From contig OX424559.1 in assembly GCA_949152475.1 (NCBI GenBank), positions 14,291,809-14,355,808 of the forward strand: DNA of 64,000 nucleotides. The letters are read 5' to 3'. Below are positions 37,511 through 50,734 of this stretch, in pieces. How positions within the stretch are numbered: the stretch's first letter is position 1; each line of letters starts with the position of its first letter. Source of the DNA: Terebella lapidaria (Eukaryota > Annelida > Polychaeta > Terebellida > Terebellidae). The position numbers and the translations under genes are program-made. The notes beneath the pieces were generated by a model. The model was given only the letters and a program-made list of their open reading frames with translations. It was not told the DNA's origin and made no database searches.

Positions 37511-40093
37511 GTTATACATAACAATATCATATTATATACATTATTATGTTTGACATGACCCACGTTTGTGATTATTGAATTTCTTGCCCACCTTATTTAA
37601 TTAGTTGAGCTAGTCCACGCCAAAAGACTTTAGGTTTTTTTGGTTTCATTTAACATTTAATTAGGTCGAAATGTTTCTTATTTCTAAGAACCACCTAAAT
37701 AACAACAATTACACAATTTTGGATGCTTGTTTAACAGTTCTCTTTTCTGGGAAATAACCATTCCTAAAATTAGATTGCTGGCGTTGGAGCATTATTTGCT
37801 GCAAGTAAGAATGGCCCTCTTGAAACCAAAGTTCGTCAGCGATGGTAGTTTTTGAATCAAATTATATCAAAAAGTCAAGAAGTAGTAATCATACAATACA
37901 GAGTTTTCTTCTTCGATGTCGTAAAATTTCATATAAATTCTGTCGGGACCACATCGCACACAGCTTCAAGCCTGTCTCATAATTGTTATCTGTGTTCGCA
38001 TACATATACATATACAGCTGCATGTCTGTTAGGGTCTGGAAACATTATAAGAATCGATAGCATGAATCATCAATCATTCACTTGGTAATTGGAGTTAAGT
38101 GGTCATGGAACTTGGTAAAAGTGGTCATGGAGCTTTCGGATATATTTTGCTACTTATTTTGAACAGTTCCCATTCGTGTGAATTTCAGATTGATCAAAAG
38201 AAACCGTTGTGTAAGAAAGCTACAGCCATGTTATGAGCATCATGACAGTCTCTTCACTCAAGCTTATTACTATTTTGACCTCCTCAAATCAGGGTATGTC
38301 TTAAATTTATTCTGACATATCTTTACGAGTTGTAACCTAATTTCAACATTAACACTGTCAATGAAGTCCGCATTAAGGACCGATGAATAAACTAACCAGG
38401 CCCTGGTGTTCGCGACCCTGTGAGTGAAGTGTCGACCATGTGCTAGAGAAGCCTTTCTAGAGCTGATATATGATCCCGTCCTCGTCGAGATCTGGACAGG
38501 TTCTTCCTGACTCGTAGACAGCCATGTATCATCCAGGATGAAAATAGAACATGTAAGGAACATATCGAGCTTCTTTCATGTCCTCACAGTTGCAGAAATA
38601 GCACGCTGTTTTGTATTACTATACCGTAATACCCAACTCATATTGTCATTTATGACGTAATGTTTGTCTCCTACTGTTCATGACTGTCTTTGGGATTGTT
38701 GGCAATGATATCCACGTCGTTGTCTGAAATTGGTGTTGTTCAAGTGCAGCTAATATGAAATAAATACTGAAATTATATACTAAGGCTGTTATTACACATA
38801 ATCAACACCTTGCGGGATATGCTTTTTTAAATTCAATACGAATTGTTAGATCATTGTTAGAACGCTTTCAATTGAATAATTTTGTTACTAAATGCATCAC
38901 ATCAATAATTATATATCAATAAGTTTCATCCCCATTGCTCGACATCATTGATAACCTCCATGGCTGGCCGAAGTAGGCTATTCAGTGATGTAGTACTAAT
39001 TGACCACAAAATGAATGAAACCTGAATTACATAACGATCTCTCGTTTACTCGTTATGTATTTCTGATGACATTTAATTTATCTGTCATCTTTTAAAATCT
39101 AATTGAAACTATAAGAGATCACAGCATACCCTACTTGGGCCACATTATTGCAACACTTTCCTCCCACCTACAATCTGCCACCTTCCTAATCTCAATTGAG
39201 AATAGAAGAAAGCACATCATATCATGCTTTGATCCAGTGCACTACAGGTTTGAAAACAACAACAAAGTTGTCATATTCATTCATTTAATATGTGAAGGTG
39301 TGATGTCACTAGCTGATACCAGATGAACCACCGTCTGTATGTGTGCAATCTTGATATTCATTATCCCTTTACCACACCGCATTACTTCTAATGATGCTTC
39401 TCACGATATGTAGCCATGTAAATTATGGTCTGTCCATGGAAAAAATATTTTGCTGTGTTGTCACGACAATGGCCCCTATGTGGCTTTTATACGTGATGCT
39501 TCAAAGAGAGCCTTTGTCCGAATACTTCTCCTCGTTAACATGTTGTACGGACACACAAACGTGTAGACGTCCTGAACAATGTCGGAGGTCATTCACCTCA
39601 TTATCCAGACAGTTTTTCGAGCTATTTTGGAGGTAAAAACGAGGACCCACAGTTTCGTCTCGTGCTAGTAGTTCATTCACCCGACAACGTTGATCAACAA
39701 AGCAACAGACCATATATTGATATTGAATCACGCCCTACGGCATATCAGCATTACATCCACATAAATGTGTGATTAACGTACTACATGAAGCCTGGTTGTA
39801 GTTTGATTCTTCTGTTTCGTTTTTTTGCCAAATGGGTTGATTATTGCCACCAATACATCCAGACTATGATGGTTCTTGACAGTAGTTTTCTTCAACTATT
39901 TCATCCACGACAGAATCACCTTTGGATGCTCATGTTGCTGTCAGTTAGTATTGCATGGGCGTCACATTGTCCAGGTATGGACCACTCCACTTAATTAACA
40001 AACGTAGTCATTTGAGATTCTTTGTTGTAATAACGTATAGTTTTTATGATCATTTGTTAGGGTGTATGAAATTCCATAATCGAATTCGCCTGT

Positions 40094-40170
40094 CACCGGA
40101 CTTTGAGATTGGAATACGGACTCGTTTTTTTTTCGCTCGGATACTTTATACTTGAGTATTGGTTCAATGT
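40094..40170 (+). mobile_element. Penelope-like 3' end remnant
   Basis: 'ccggactttgagattggaat', 'acggact' and 'cgctcggatactttatactt' match the terminal 80 bp of the elements at 13684-13871 and 59324-59460. The last few bases are diverged. Confidence 0.55.
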
Positions 40171-40224
40171 TTATTGGTATTCGGATGCAGCTACTTAGTC
40201 CAACTGCAGCTTTATCTATGTAAT

Positions 40225-40345
40225 GGTCTGTGTGGCCGAGTTAGATCGCCTGTGTGGGCGAGAGGAGGGGCTGATGGGTGATGGCTATTCAAGCAGTGAG
40301 GCTCACAGTGTGTAAGGTCCTGGGTTCGCACCTTCGACTGCCACT
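40225..40345 (+). mobile_element. tRNA-Leu-like SINE or tRNA relic
   Basis: An A-box-like 'gtggccgagttag' (40232-40244) and a B-box-like 'ggttcgcacc' (40323-40332) are set in sequence resembling a leucine tRNA 5' part (GGCCGAG). The box spacing of about 80 bp is long and no cloverleaf can be drawn with confidence. It is read as a SINE head or tRNA-derived relic, not a working tRNA. Confidence 0.4.
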
Positions 40346-42700
40346 TAGTGAGTGGAATTTTTCATCCTGGTTAATCATGATGAAGATTCTCCATATTGAA
40401 CGGTGCTTATCAAATTCAAAATTTGTCACCCAGTGTGAAGCTGTAAAATACACAATACACACGAGGTTAGTTACCTACGTTGTAGAAAAACGATTTATTT
40501 TTGATATTAATACTGGTCTGACAACATGACTTATCACCACCTGTGCTGGACCACCAAATCCAAAATCGTGTTGCATCGTCAGAAAAAAATCATCTGAGGA
40601 ATTTCAGTTAAGTAATATTGGAAATTCTCATGTTTTCTGGAGGATGAATGATAAGAAAACAATAAATGGTAAGATTGTGTTGGAGACTATTGGTGGAGAT
40701 AATGGTGTATTTATGGTGTACTTATTTATTCGTTCATTTATTTATGTTGTAATGAAGGTGTAATTATGTTATTGGGATATCTGCTCCGAAGTCACGGATG
40801 ACCACACCATCCTTCTTTTTATATTGCATTTTGAATAATATTCGTTCGGCAATCTGTCTGAAATATGAATCGGTGTCTGACATGAGGTGCGTATGTACAT
40901 CACGCAATCATGCAAATGTTCAAATATCCATTTTATTCACATGAAACGTTGTTTTACAGTGACATAAGCCATTACATAAATATCACATTCCTCAGGTGTA
41001 ATATCATCTGTGAGACAAACGCCATTATGTCATTGCTTGGTAATTATAGAGTTTGCAAATGGAAGTTATCAAACGCAATGTGATAACTTGGATCGTACAT
41101 TTGTTTTCATCAGATATTACTTTTTGTTATCGACATGGAAAGTCGTTGGACTCCTGACAAATTATATGTGTATATAGCAACATATTGCCGATGCATAAAA
41201 CATAATATGAAGCACTTTTAGAATAGCAAAAGAGATCAACCAAACACATATCCCAAAACACATTGACCCTCTATCAATATCCAATGGAAGTACTTTTAGA
41301 GTAGAACTGAGAGGTGACATATTCGAGAGATAGATGAACGGTCACGAATACCCATGGACTTACAGCCCGGCATTAGTTGCTACAAAGTCAGATCAGCACA
41401 GTACAGCACTACGTCTTGAGCATTGTCAGCATAACAATTTACATAACTGAAACGAATCCAATCCAAGAATGGGAATTACATTAGTCACAGTTGCAATTCG
41501 TCTTCTATCCCCATATAAAATAAATAATTTAATTAAAATGAATGAATAGATAAAATAAAAAGAAAATAAATAAATAAAGTATTCAGTCGGACTTTGTTTC
41601 TATTGCAAAATGTATTTAACGTTTGTTATTGGAATAATCAAAATTCGGCTGCATTGTTGGTAATAGATTGATACTTACATTTGCATCTTTATTTATCTCT
41701 AATTATATGCCCGACTCGTTGAGAATAACGGACATAAATTCCTCCACCATGGATCATATGATATCTGCCCGAATCCTGAGTACGAACGGAATGGTAATTC
41801 TGGATTATTCAATGGTTGCGTGTTTGGAATTCAAACCGAAGCTGTGTTTTCTATGATAATTTCAGGCTAAAATCAACCTTGGACTTGATAGGTTTTGGTA
41901 TTGATACAAGAAAACATTTTGGTGGCAGTCGTGTGACCACTCACTGACTGATAAACTCGTTAATGACATGGGATAAGATACTGATGAAACGTAATGTGGT
42001 GTTATGTATGCAGATTGATTTGCAGATACACTGAAAACAATAATGTTTACATCTTGCAAGTCAAAATTGTTATATATCATACATGATAATATATTACCTT
42101 TGCTGGGCGTCTACTTCTCAGATTGATTATAATGGTTATCCCTAATACGTAATGACACCAGCCACCATTGTCATCACGTTATGGCATGAGATCAATGACG
42201 TAAGATATGCACGAAGTAGTTCAGATCAGACAATGAAACACCAACGAATGTGAATGCCACATTTTAAAGTAGATAGCCTTGTATATGTCACTAATGAGAC
42301 TTCGTACGTCACATATTTGGACGTCAAAATATGTATCTAGAGAGAGATGGGGGGAATTGCCTTAACTGGCTTCTCCCGTGAGGGGGAGCAGCACCGTCGT
42401 CTTTGTCACGTTATCTTCACATTGTCTTCACATGTAGAATCACCCAAAAGCAACAAACCTGAAATATTGGAATAATCGAATGGTGACAGAACATACATTC
42501 AAATAATTTTATGACTTTATTTCAAGATAAACCATCAGTTCTTTGATTTATGCGCTGGTTTCAGCTTTTGCAATAATGTTTTTGTTCATATAATGATAAT
42601 TTACCTACATATTATTCGCTTTGACATATCATATTATCACTTGTAAGACGTGTATTGATACACCGACAACCACTTGTCATAATAGAGGTGTGCTATGATG

Positions 42701-45559
42701 CCCAAACACGCTACAAGATGAGATAACTGATTCCCTATGTTCTGCATACTCTAAGACATCTAAGTCTTGCGTACTCTAAGACATGAACTTGTTTTATCAG
42801 GGTTACTGTTTGCTCGCTTCTTATGCTGTTATGCTGGCATGCCTGAATTTATCAAATTCTTTCATATTTTGTTGTTGTATTTATATGCAGTTCTACTGTG
42901 TATGAATTTGCTGCCGCTCGGTTCCATTGTACATGATGGCTCTTATTTTTTTTACAAGGTTAGCTGATTCGGATACCAACCTTGCATTTACTAGTCACAT
43001 ATTCATGTTAAAGCAACTGTCTTCTGAAGAATGCAAAATGTTTTGATAATTATATTTCATACCAAACGTGAAATTAACTGAATGAGACATGCTAACATAA
43101 AAAGTTATGATATAACCTCATTTGAAGATGCGTTTCATGCGTAAATACAGGATCTGTAACAATCACACTCAGATGTAATCAAAGCATGGAAGTGCAAAAT
43201 GGGCCGACACTAATTATTTTCTTATAACTACACTGTATATGCAGAAAATGTAATCGATGTAAATTTTAAAGGCAATTTGGGCATTTGTGGCATTCAGGTT
43301 TGAGGAATATACTTCGCTTGTTTATTTACAAATATGTCTTTAAAAGTGCGTTGAAACGGATGGGAAGACAACTCGGGCGGACTGTAATCGTGAAAATCAG
43401 TGTGCACATCTTGTACCTCAATGTGCACATTTTGAGTTGCACCACAGTTTAGTATTGAAAAATATATATATATATTGTATACATTCGAAGGCAGTTGTTT
43501 TAAGAATGAGTGGCTTCCACATCAAACATGTAAATGAAATTGAACGATTGGACTTGAACGATGTTCACTATCGAATTGTCTATCGAAAGGAAAATAACAA
43601 CGTTTCTGATCAATGCATCCGACTGTAAACTGATGTGGTTTGTGATTTGATTAGGATAACGTTCAGCCTTTGACAGGATTTTGGACAAATTAGATGAATA
43701 CCTGCGCAATATGATATGTTTTATCTCTTTGCTCTGGATCAAATCGCAAAACCTCATATATTCCTGTAAAGATATCAAGTTCGATATGTCGGGGAAAACT
43801 GATTCAGCGTTCATACAGTGGAATAGTGCGAGTGCCAAGGGACTTCGAAATCTTGAGCATAAAATGTTTATATATTGAAACATGACACTAAACGTCCATA
43901 AATGAAACATTAAAAATAAATCAAACACATTCGATGTAAGCACATTATTTGTAATTATTCGCTTGCAGTGTTTTCATGTAAACATCCATAGTGCAGAATT
44001 TTATTCCTTCTTGACGGTGTTTTCATGATGGGATTTCAGGTGTAATTCCATTTCGAGTAGAACGCTTCAAAATGTGATAAAATTGAACACATTATTAGGG
44101 AAAAATCAATTGAAAAATGAAATTGCTTACTGTGTACGGTGAACCTATTTTTGACAAATATTTGCATTTGTGATACCAACGTTAGATTTTCCATATCAGA
44201 TTTATTTGATCAATATGGACTTCATTTGATAAGCGCGAACATACTCTTTGAACGGATTGATTGGTAGTTGAATAATATATCTAAGAACGCCCTAAATAAG
44301 TACAACGCCCTAAATCACATGTTCGCATGGTTTTAATTGTACACAGTTTTTGTTTTCCACAAGATTTGAGTTCCCGAGCCTCTCACTGAAGGCACCATTT
44401 GCCATGCTGTTTTGAATAAATCAAAGTATATTACGGAATAAGGAAAAAAAGAACACAAAAAAAATAGTGAATGAAAAAAAAAATACAATATACGCTGTTT
44501 TCTTCGCTAGTGTTTATATTTGGATATGGATGGAATGTACTTAAATGAGAAATGCGAATGTTCATCGTAATTGGGTCGCGACCACATTTCACACTGCTAC
44601 ATGTATATTTCATAGTTGTTATCTATTTTTGTATATAACCTCATGTTTAGCTTGAACACTGTGCTCTTGACAGGCTCTCCCGCGTTGAGGTGATAAATAT
44701 ATATATAGTAGTGCAATCTGGTAAAATCTGATAAAAAATGGATGACATGGGATGATGAATCATTCACACTGTAAACGAAGTTAAGTGGTCATGGAGTATA
44801 CCCTTTTGACCTATTTCGCTGCTTCGCACTTCGTCACAATTTTGCTCAGACCATTTTGAAAGGTACATACGGGCACTTTGATTGATAGTATATTCACATC
44901 ATAATAAATCTGGAAAGCATTCCGTTCAGATTCGTATTTTTTGGAGCTATTGTTGACAATTAGTGCACATATGTTCTCTTTATTTAAACTTATCACAAAC
45001 TCACCATTTACAAATCGAATATTCCTCCAGGTCTTTCTTACGTTGGTATACAAATTGTCATTATAATCTATCAGATAAATCGAGAATAAACTGCTCGCGA
45101 AAATTCGAGAGACGAATTCCTAATGATATATACTAAAACCAGACCTTGGTGTTCACGACCCTGTTTAAAGTCAACCATGTGTTAGTAGAAGCCTTCATGT
45201 AGCTTAGACATGATCCCGTTCTTGTCATGCCTTGAACGGCTTCTGTTCGAATCGGAGACAACCATGTTACATCAAGATTAAGTATAATGAACATCTCTAG
45301 CTTCTCTCGTGTCACTTTGCTACTGTTCTCTTTTTCCAACCCTTTTGCAACAATAGGCTATATATGTAAACAAGACTGAATCAGAGTGCATACATAACCC
45401 ATATCGCGACCAGTCGAAGTTATTATTCAATAAATACTTCATGGAACGGTTGGAATCGTGGAATCAATGTCACCGCGGATATAATAGGGTGGGGTCTTAT
45501 TGATATACACAAAATACACAGATGGATATGATGGGTCCGGAAAATTTGTGATACTCCTC
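42701..45559 (+). repeat. Array unit U6 (diverged, mosaic)
   Basis: An M9-like block at 42940-43030 ('gattcggataccaa...gcattt') is followed by about 1.4 kb with no clear match. Block D at 44460-44640 matches 37900-38060 ('cg(c/g)gaccacat', 'catagttgttatct'). M4 is at 44753 with the TGACCTA core at 44817. The 45137-45300 stretch matches 38390-38550 ('ttggtgttcacgaccctgt', 'gatcccgttcttgtc'), 6747 bp away. Frames of up to 147 codons (43500-43943, minus) are unrecognised, and I see no reason to call them genes. Confidence 0.6.
43454..43470. repeat. Short (TA)n tract
   Basis: An uninterrupted alternating TA run of about 16 bp in U6, not seen in the other units. Confidence 0.6.
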
Positions 45560-45775
45560 AATAGACCTAGAGTCAATACCCAGTAATAAATATTCCGAGC
45601 GAACAAAACAGGGTCCGTTATTCAATCTCATAGTCATATGAGGCATATGAAGTGCGAGAAAACAAAAATGACAGGGAAACTCATCAACCCCCCAAAATGG
45701 CCTTTAGGAGGTGAAATCATGTGTTCCGGGAAGAGTGAACATTTCCTGCCCCACTAGTGGCACCTCTCATGAATT
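45560..45775 (-). mobile_element. Penelope-like element, 3'-end-only copy
   Basis: The minus strand matches the terminal 200 bp of the 16647 and 55604 elements, including 'aaacaaaaatgacagggaaa', 'ggaggtgaaatca' and 'cctgccccactagtggcacc'. A short deletion distinguishes it. No RT part is attached, so it stops within the 3' untranslated end. Confidence 0.75.
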
Positions 45776-47960
45776 CCCCAATTATCACCCAATTAAAAAG
45801 TTTTATTGTAAGAGTTTTATTACAGGAGAACGAGGAAGAATAATACATGTGAGCCGAATATGTTATGTGGAGTGATTTTCGTACCTGAAATCATTGTTCA
45901 AATACATATAACATTAGTTTCTCTTTATGACAAAATTTAGTTTCCTTTTATGATCTAATTTGAATTAATTGCATAATTTTTGCTACTGGTACATCACCGG
46001 ATCATTAACTGGACTGCATAATTATTATCGTCTTCCTCCTTCGATGTGGGGAGCTGTGGTATCGCATGTCAGGAGGTTGGCCATGTCCGTGTAAGCAGTC
46101 TGGAGAATGATCGTGTTAATACAATACCTCAATCGGTTTTTCGGACTCTTGTACTATGTAGATTACGAATTGTCCAGGAAAAGTATTATTGTGCAATGTT
46201 GTCATGACAATGAACCTATGTGATATTTCAAAGGACACTTCTTGTTTGAACATGCTCTCTTGTTATTAAAGGAAATGTGTGTATAGACAAGTAATTATGT
46301 TAATTATGTCCGCAAACTTGTTCAAGGTCACCAAATCCTATTCTCGACTGCATAAAAATACATAATATTGGAGGAAGAATACATTCTCATATTCCACCAC
46401 GAGCCTGTGTTTGGGTTGTTTGTGTTTCGCGATGGTTGTCTTGAGACACGTTTTCACGGAGTTCACAGTTACGATACGATATATGAGTTCGTTATATGCT
46501 GGTATCAATCAGGATAACTATGCGTTATTGGGCGAACCCAGGTTACCCATCAAATCAAGCTTACCATATCCAGCGGACAGGCATTCGGTTATATTCTGCG
46601 CTGTGTGGTATGAATAGGTATATCAAGTCACCGGTGCCAACTTCCAAACGCCTGGATGACGATGCGTGTACTCTATCATAATATGTTTCTTTTAATGCTT
46701 ATAAAATATCTTCTCACGACACTTTCGGTTTGAAACATGTTTCGAGAAGAATGAATAAAGTATATATTATATTTATCTGTTGTATCTGCATCAAATTATC
46801 CAGGTATATAATAATTCCTATCGACGAATGAAGACATTGCCTTTCCATAAGGTCGAGTGTCCCTTTAGTCCGGTCCACTTTATCTGAGGACTGCTGTGTG
46901 AAATGAAGAAATGACTGGGGTGTTGATTTAAATAGATTCTTCCCACTTCAATTTCGTTTTTCTCATGAAATACAGCTCCGATAATATACCATCATCACCT
47001 CATCTGGCAAATTCCGAATCCGACAACTTTTTTTTCAGTGAGCATCATCCCCACCTTTTCACACTGGATTTTGAAAAAAAAATTGCTTCGGGATCTATCC
47101 CATCTGAAATATGATATGTTGTCTGACACCAGGTATGAATTACATCATTATTGTTGCAAATTCATACAATATCAGAATCTTGGATGTATGCGTTTTGCAG
47201 TATTATACATTGTAGCAATATTTATCATACACATATATAACGATATATTACCGATAGCATACCGATACCGAATTTCCTTGTAGTAGCTCGTTTTGAGCAA
47301 CAATCTTTCATGAATAAGTATAGGTAATTCACTGGCAGCAGCAAAATCCTGCGACCATATACTAACTTGCCTGTATATGTGACGTATTATTGTATGCATA
47401 ATGACGTTTGTGTTTACCTTGCTAGGAAGTTCGACCAATCATTATCTAACGAGTACCTGTTGATGGCTTGTCATAACATAGTCATGTATTGTTGCACATT
47501 AAGTGATTGGGTCCAGGAGTGTTCATATTTTTCAGTCATATACATGTATAGCATACATATAAAAAAACATTACTAGGCGTTTACTTCTCGAAATGATAAC
47601 AATACAAATGAGTGATGTTAATAAAGATACGTAAAATATCATGAACCATATTTTGAGATTGCACATTATCAGAATATGTTAGGGAATAAATGACATGTCA
47701 GGTCAGATGAATGAAAGATAAAAACAAAATGCAAGTTAATGATGGACTGTTATATTGTTTTCGTTAACTGTCTTTACTTGCAAATTCACAAGTCTACAAC
47801 AAGTCTACGAAATATCATACATAAAATAATATGATTGATTTTTTTTATTACTAACTGCTCACATCCGTATAGTGGACATTATCTTTTGTTCCAGAAAAAT
47901 TCTTGTGTGGTGCAGCAAGTGGTTCAAATAGTGACGATTGATATCAAGTAACAAGTAAGT
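45776..47960 (+). repeat. Array segment B, second copy
   Basis: Partner of 39340-42260 (see the landmarks given for that segment). The best preserved part is 46180-46240. It is more AT-rich and shortened to the right of 47100. No gene is recognised: the frame at 47038-47283 covers the aligned repeat, and its B partner is not open over the same stretch. Confidence 0.6.
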
Positions 47961-48254
47961 AGAAAAAAGTGCATCGATATTTTTCTGTTTCATTTTCTTC
48001 ATAATTTGTTTCATTTGTAAGTATGTTTATCGTTTGATTAGATTTGGCCTTATGACCATGGAGTCTGATATTCCATCATTTGCGTTTTAGACGTGGTTTC
48101 AGATTTTCGGAACATTGGATTCCTCATGTCATATCCCAGGACTCATTGCTCTATTGCTATAGCAACAATGCTGTCACAGTTAACACTCGCACAAATTATT
48201 GAATGCTGTATGATTTCCATCAGGAACTCACTTCCAGGGTGTTGATGTGAAATA

Positions 48255-48336
48255 CATCAATATTGTTAAAACTCACGGCCTTAAGGGTTCCACGACATCA
48301 ATATTGTTAAAACTCAAGGCCTCAAGGGTTCCATGA
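48255..48336 (+). repeat. 41-bp tandem duplication
   Basis: Two adjacent copies starting 'catcaatattgttaaaactc' (48255-48295 and 48296-48336), with three differences by eye. Confidence 0.85.
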
Positions 48337-50719
48337 CTGATGTCTACACGATTACATCATAGACAAAGTTGTGATGAATTTGGTTTGGTAATTAAATTAA
48401 CAATCACGACATTGTAACGAAGCTATTTCCCAGGACAGTGGTCATGTTCTGTCTGGACTTATTATCGTTGTTATAAATAACAACAGAGATTTGTTTGCAT
48501 GAGCTTATGATGTAAGTACAAGCGCCATTATGATGAAATGCTGGACAAAACCCTATCCACCCAATAAACAGGGTCATTTCCCGGAAGGAGCCCAAATTAT
48601 TGACTCTGATGTCATATTCAGTGGCTTAATTTCACAGTCAATCAGATGTGACAATGTCATGCTAAATCTTCTCGCTTTGTTATCTATTGAGTGTTATACC
48701 TTTTCCAGGGAAAACAACACTGTATCGTGATCACTATCGAATAACGTCCCATGTTCGTGAGACTGATGAGACTGATGGCAGGCAAAGCTTATTTAGAACC
48801 CTATAATAGAATTGTGATTTATGAACGCAAAACGAAGCACAATGTGAATGAACAAAACAGGTGGCTCCCCGAAGTCATTGTGTGGGTACTGCATAGATAT
48901 ATATCATGGTGTATGGCATACATGTACGTGAGTGCCGTACTTGATTGTGCAATATTAGTGATATTTTCACAGGTTCCCAAAAATGTCTGAAAAGAGCCTT
49001 CCACACCCATTTGTATCGGACTAATATAACGAGTATTTCCATCAAACCGCAACAAGGAACTAAATCGTTTAGAAACCTCGAATAACTATACATTTCTTTT
49101 GGTTAAGCACAGTGTTCGGTGTACAGTGAATTTAACATGGTGACTGATTGCAACTGCTGAATAATCGTGAGCCCCAATGAAAAAATTGACTACAAAATGG
49201 TGTGGCTTTCGACAACACTTTTTGTTCAGGATTTGTTTTTTCTCCAAATGTGATCCATGTCAGGTTTTCTTTCGACTTCATCAAATTGCACTTGTTCCAC
49301 CAAGTAGCATTGGGTCGCTACATAATACCTAAATAAACTAATGTAATGGGGGAAAGCGTAATTTTAACCGCTATTCCCTGTGTGAGCAAACAATATTGAT
49401 AGGCTTGATACACCACAGCTATTCTAAGTATCTTTTCTGCGAAGTTGCATGGTCACACCTACACACTTAGATATGTTCTCCTTCTCACTGTATAAATATA
49501 TAGTACATTCCGCTGTGGAGTCTACTCACAAGCCTAGCCATCAATAAACAAGAAATATTAGAACGGGAAAATGAGAAAGGGCGTGCATACAAAAAAAACT
49601 GGCTGAATTCAAGTAGGTGTATCAGTGGCCTGACAGATCGGTCATTACTTTACCTATGTTTACGTTAGCGGTGGCATCTGTGCTAATGTTTCATATTATG
49701 TATTCTGTATGAAAGTTTCATGTATTGTTGGGTTTTTCCTGATGTTTGCCTGAGCTTGTCATATTGTTACTTCTGATGTTTCTCTCGAGGCATTTACATA
49801 CAGTATACTGTCATATTTCGCTCAAACGAGGCCCTGTCTTTATTAAGAACATGTCTAAATTAAGAAAACAATGTCAGAAATATACATGAAGTATATTTCA
49901 TGCGATTTTTTTGTGTGTGCTTGCTTTAGATGACAAGCATTACGGACACAGGTCGATTTCAGAGTCCATATAAAGTCAAACACTGTCTGTTAGTGATATT
50001 CAATTTAACATAAAATAACCTTAACAGGCCAAAATCAAAGTCTCTCTTCTTCCGATATAATCTGTTCAAGAACGGATATAAAACAGCATATGACAATACA
50101 GCTTTCTGTTGGAGATCTATAATTTGATTATAAAACATATTGAAATATATGAATCGTATTTTAAAATATTTCTTTTTTCTTCTAATATTTCTCTCTGAAT
50201 AACACGTGAATTTTCAGCTTGGAGCGTTACCATTTATGTCTTCAAAGAGGAGATCCATTTATGTCCAATGCAAATCATAAAGGAGAGCTTAAAGAAGATT
50301 TGCATTGTAGATTTTAGTCAAGCTTGTTTTATTATCTACACAATATGATGGCCTTGAATAGTATGGATAACAACAAGTTTTGTTAAAATCGTTCATGCAC
50401 AATCTTCAGCAAAGTTGAACTGCCACATCAGGTTCAGACTAGGGGGAAAAATGACATTATATGTATTATGATGATTCTCTCAGTGTGATGACTAGAAAAT
50501 ATTTTGTATGCCCCTGGCAAAATTATTCCTGGCTCCGCCCTGATTAAGGTCCTACCAATATTTGTTCTTGGCTGACGTTACATCCACTTTCAAAATGGCT
50601 ATGTAACTTGGCAAATTCAATCGGTTCAAATGGTTCCCTTGCATTGCACTGTAGTCAATTTACCTTATATTAAAAACACATTATGAAAACAGGTATAATA
50701 TGTTGGTGTGCTCGGGGGA

Positions 50720-50734
50720 GGGGGGGGGGGGGGG
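50720..50734. repeat. Homopolymer G run (15)
   Basis: Fifteen consecutive G. Similar runs are C at 57972-57986, C with one G at 62804-62823, and G at about 22248-22258. Such runs are mutable and prone to sequencing error. Confidence 0.8.

Larger units (their letters stand above)
29271..38700 (+). repeat. Array unit U5 (9.4 kb, heavily interrupted)
   Basis: M16 29271, M1 29500 (CRE with one mismatch), remnant of M2 31955-32040, M3 32862, M4 34368, M5 35340, M6 35800, M7 36370, M8 about 36480, M9 37070, M10 inverted at 37224-37510, M11 38450, M15 about 38655. U5 is clearly more diverged from U3 and U4 than they are from each other. It carries a composite insertion (30.05-31.95 kb), a hairpin insertion (33.57-34.02 kb), about 530 extra bases (34.80-35.34 kb) and a MITE (36558-36907). 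No host gene is recognised. Confidence 0.8.
38701..42700 (+). repeat. Array segment B, first copy, no gene recognised
   Basis: About 39340-39560 aligns with 46080-46270 ('gtccatggaaaa...tattttgctg', 'gttgtcacgacaatg'), about 39785-39830 with 46390-46440, 40830-40920 with 47060-47160 ('tctgaaatatgaatcggtgtctgaca'), and 42070-42120 with 47545-47590 ('gggcgtctacttctc'). The offset is about 6740 bp at the left and shrinks to about 5470 at the right through deletions. B therefore belongs to the same tandem system. Open frames are under 85 codons. Confidence 0.6.

Noticed and set aside
39133-39230. Second copy of the 128-bp MITE
   Set aside because: 'cttgggcc' and 'gagaatagaagaaagcacat' recall the MITE, but the arms do not pair and no target duplication is visible. 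Too weak.
40225-40345. A real leucine tRNA gene
   Set aside because: The A and B boxes are there, but their spacing is about 80 bp, and acceptor and anticodon stems cannot be drawn convincingly. A SINE or tRNA relic is more likely.
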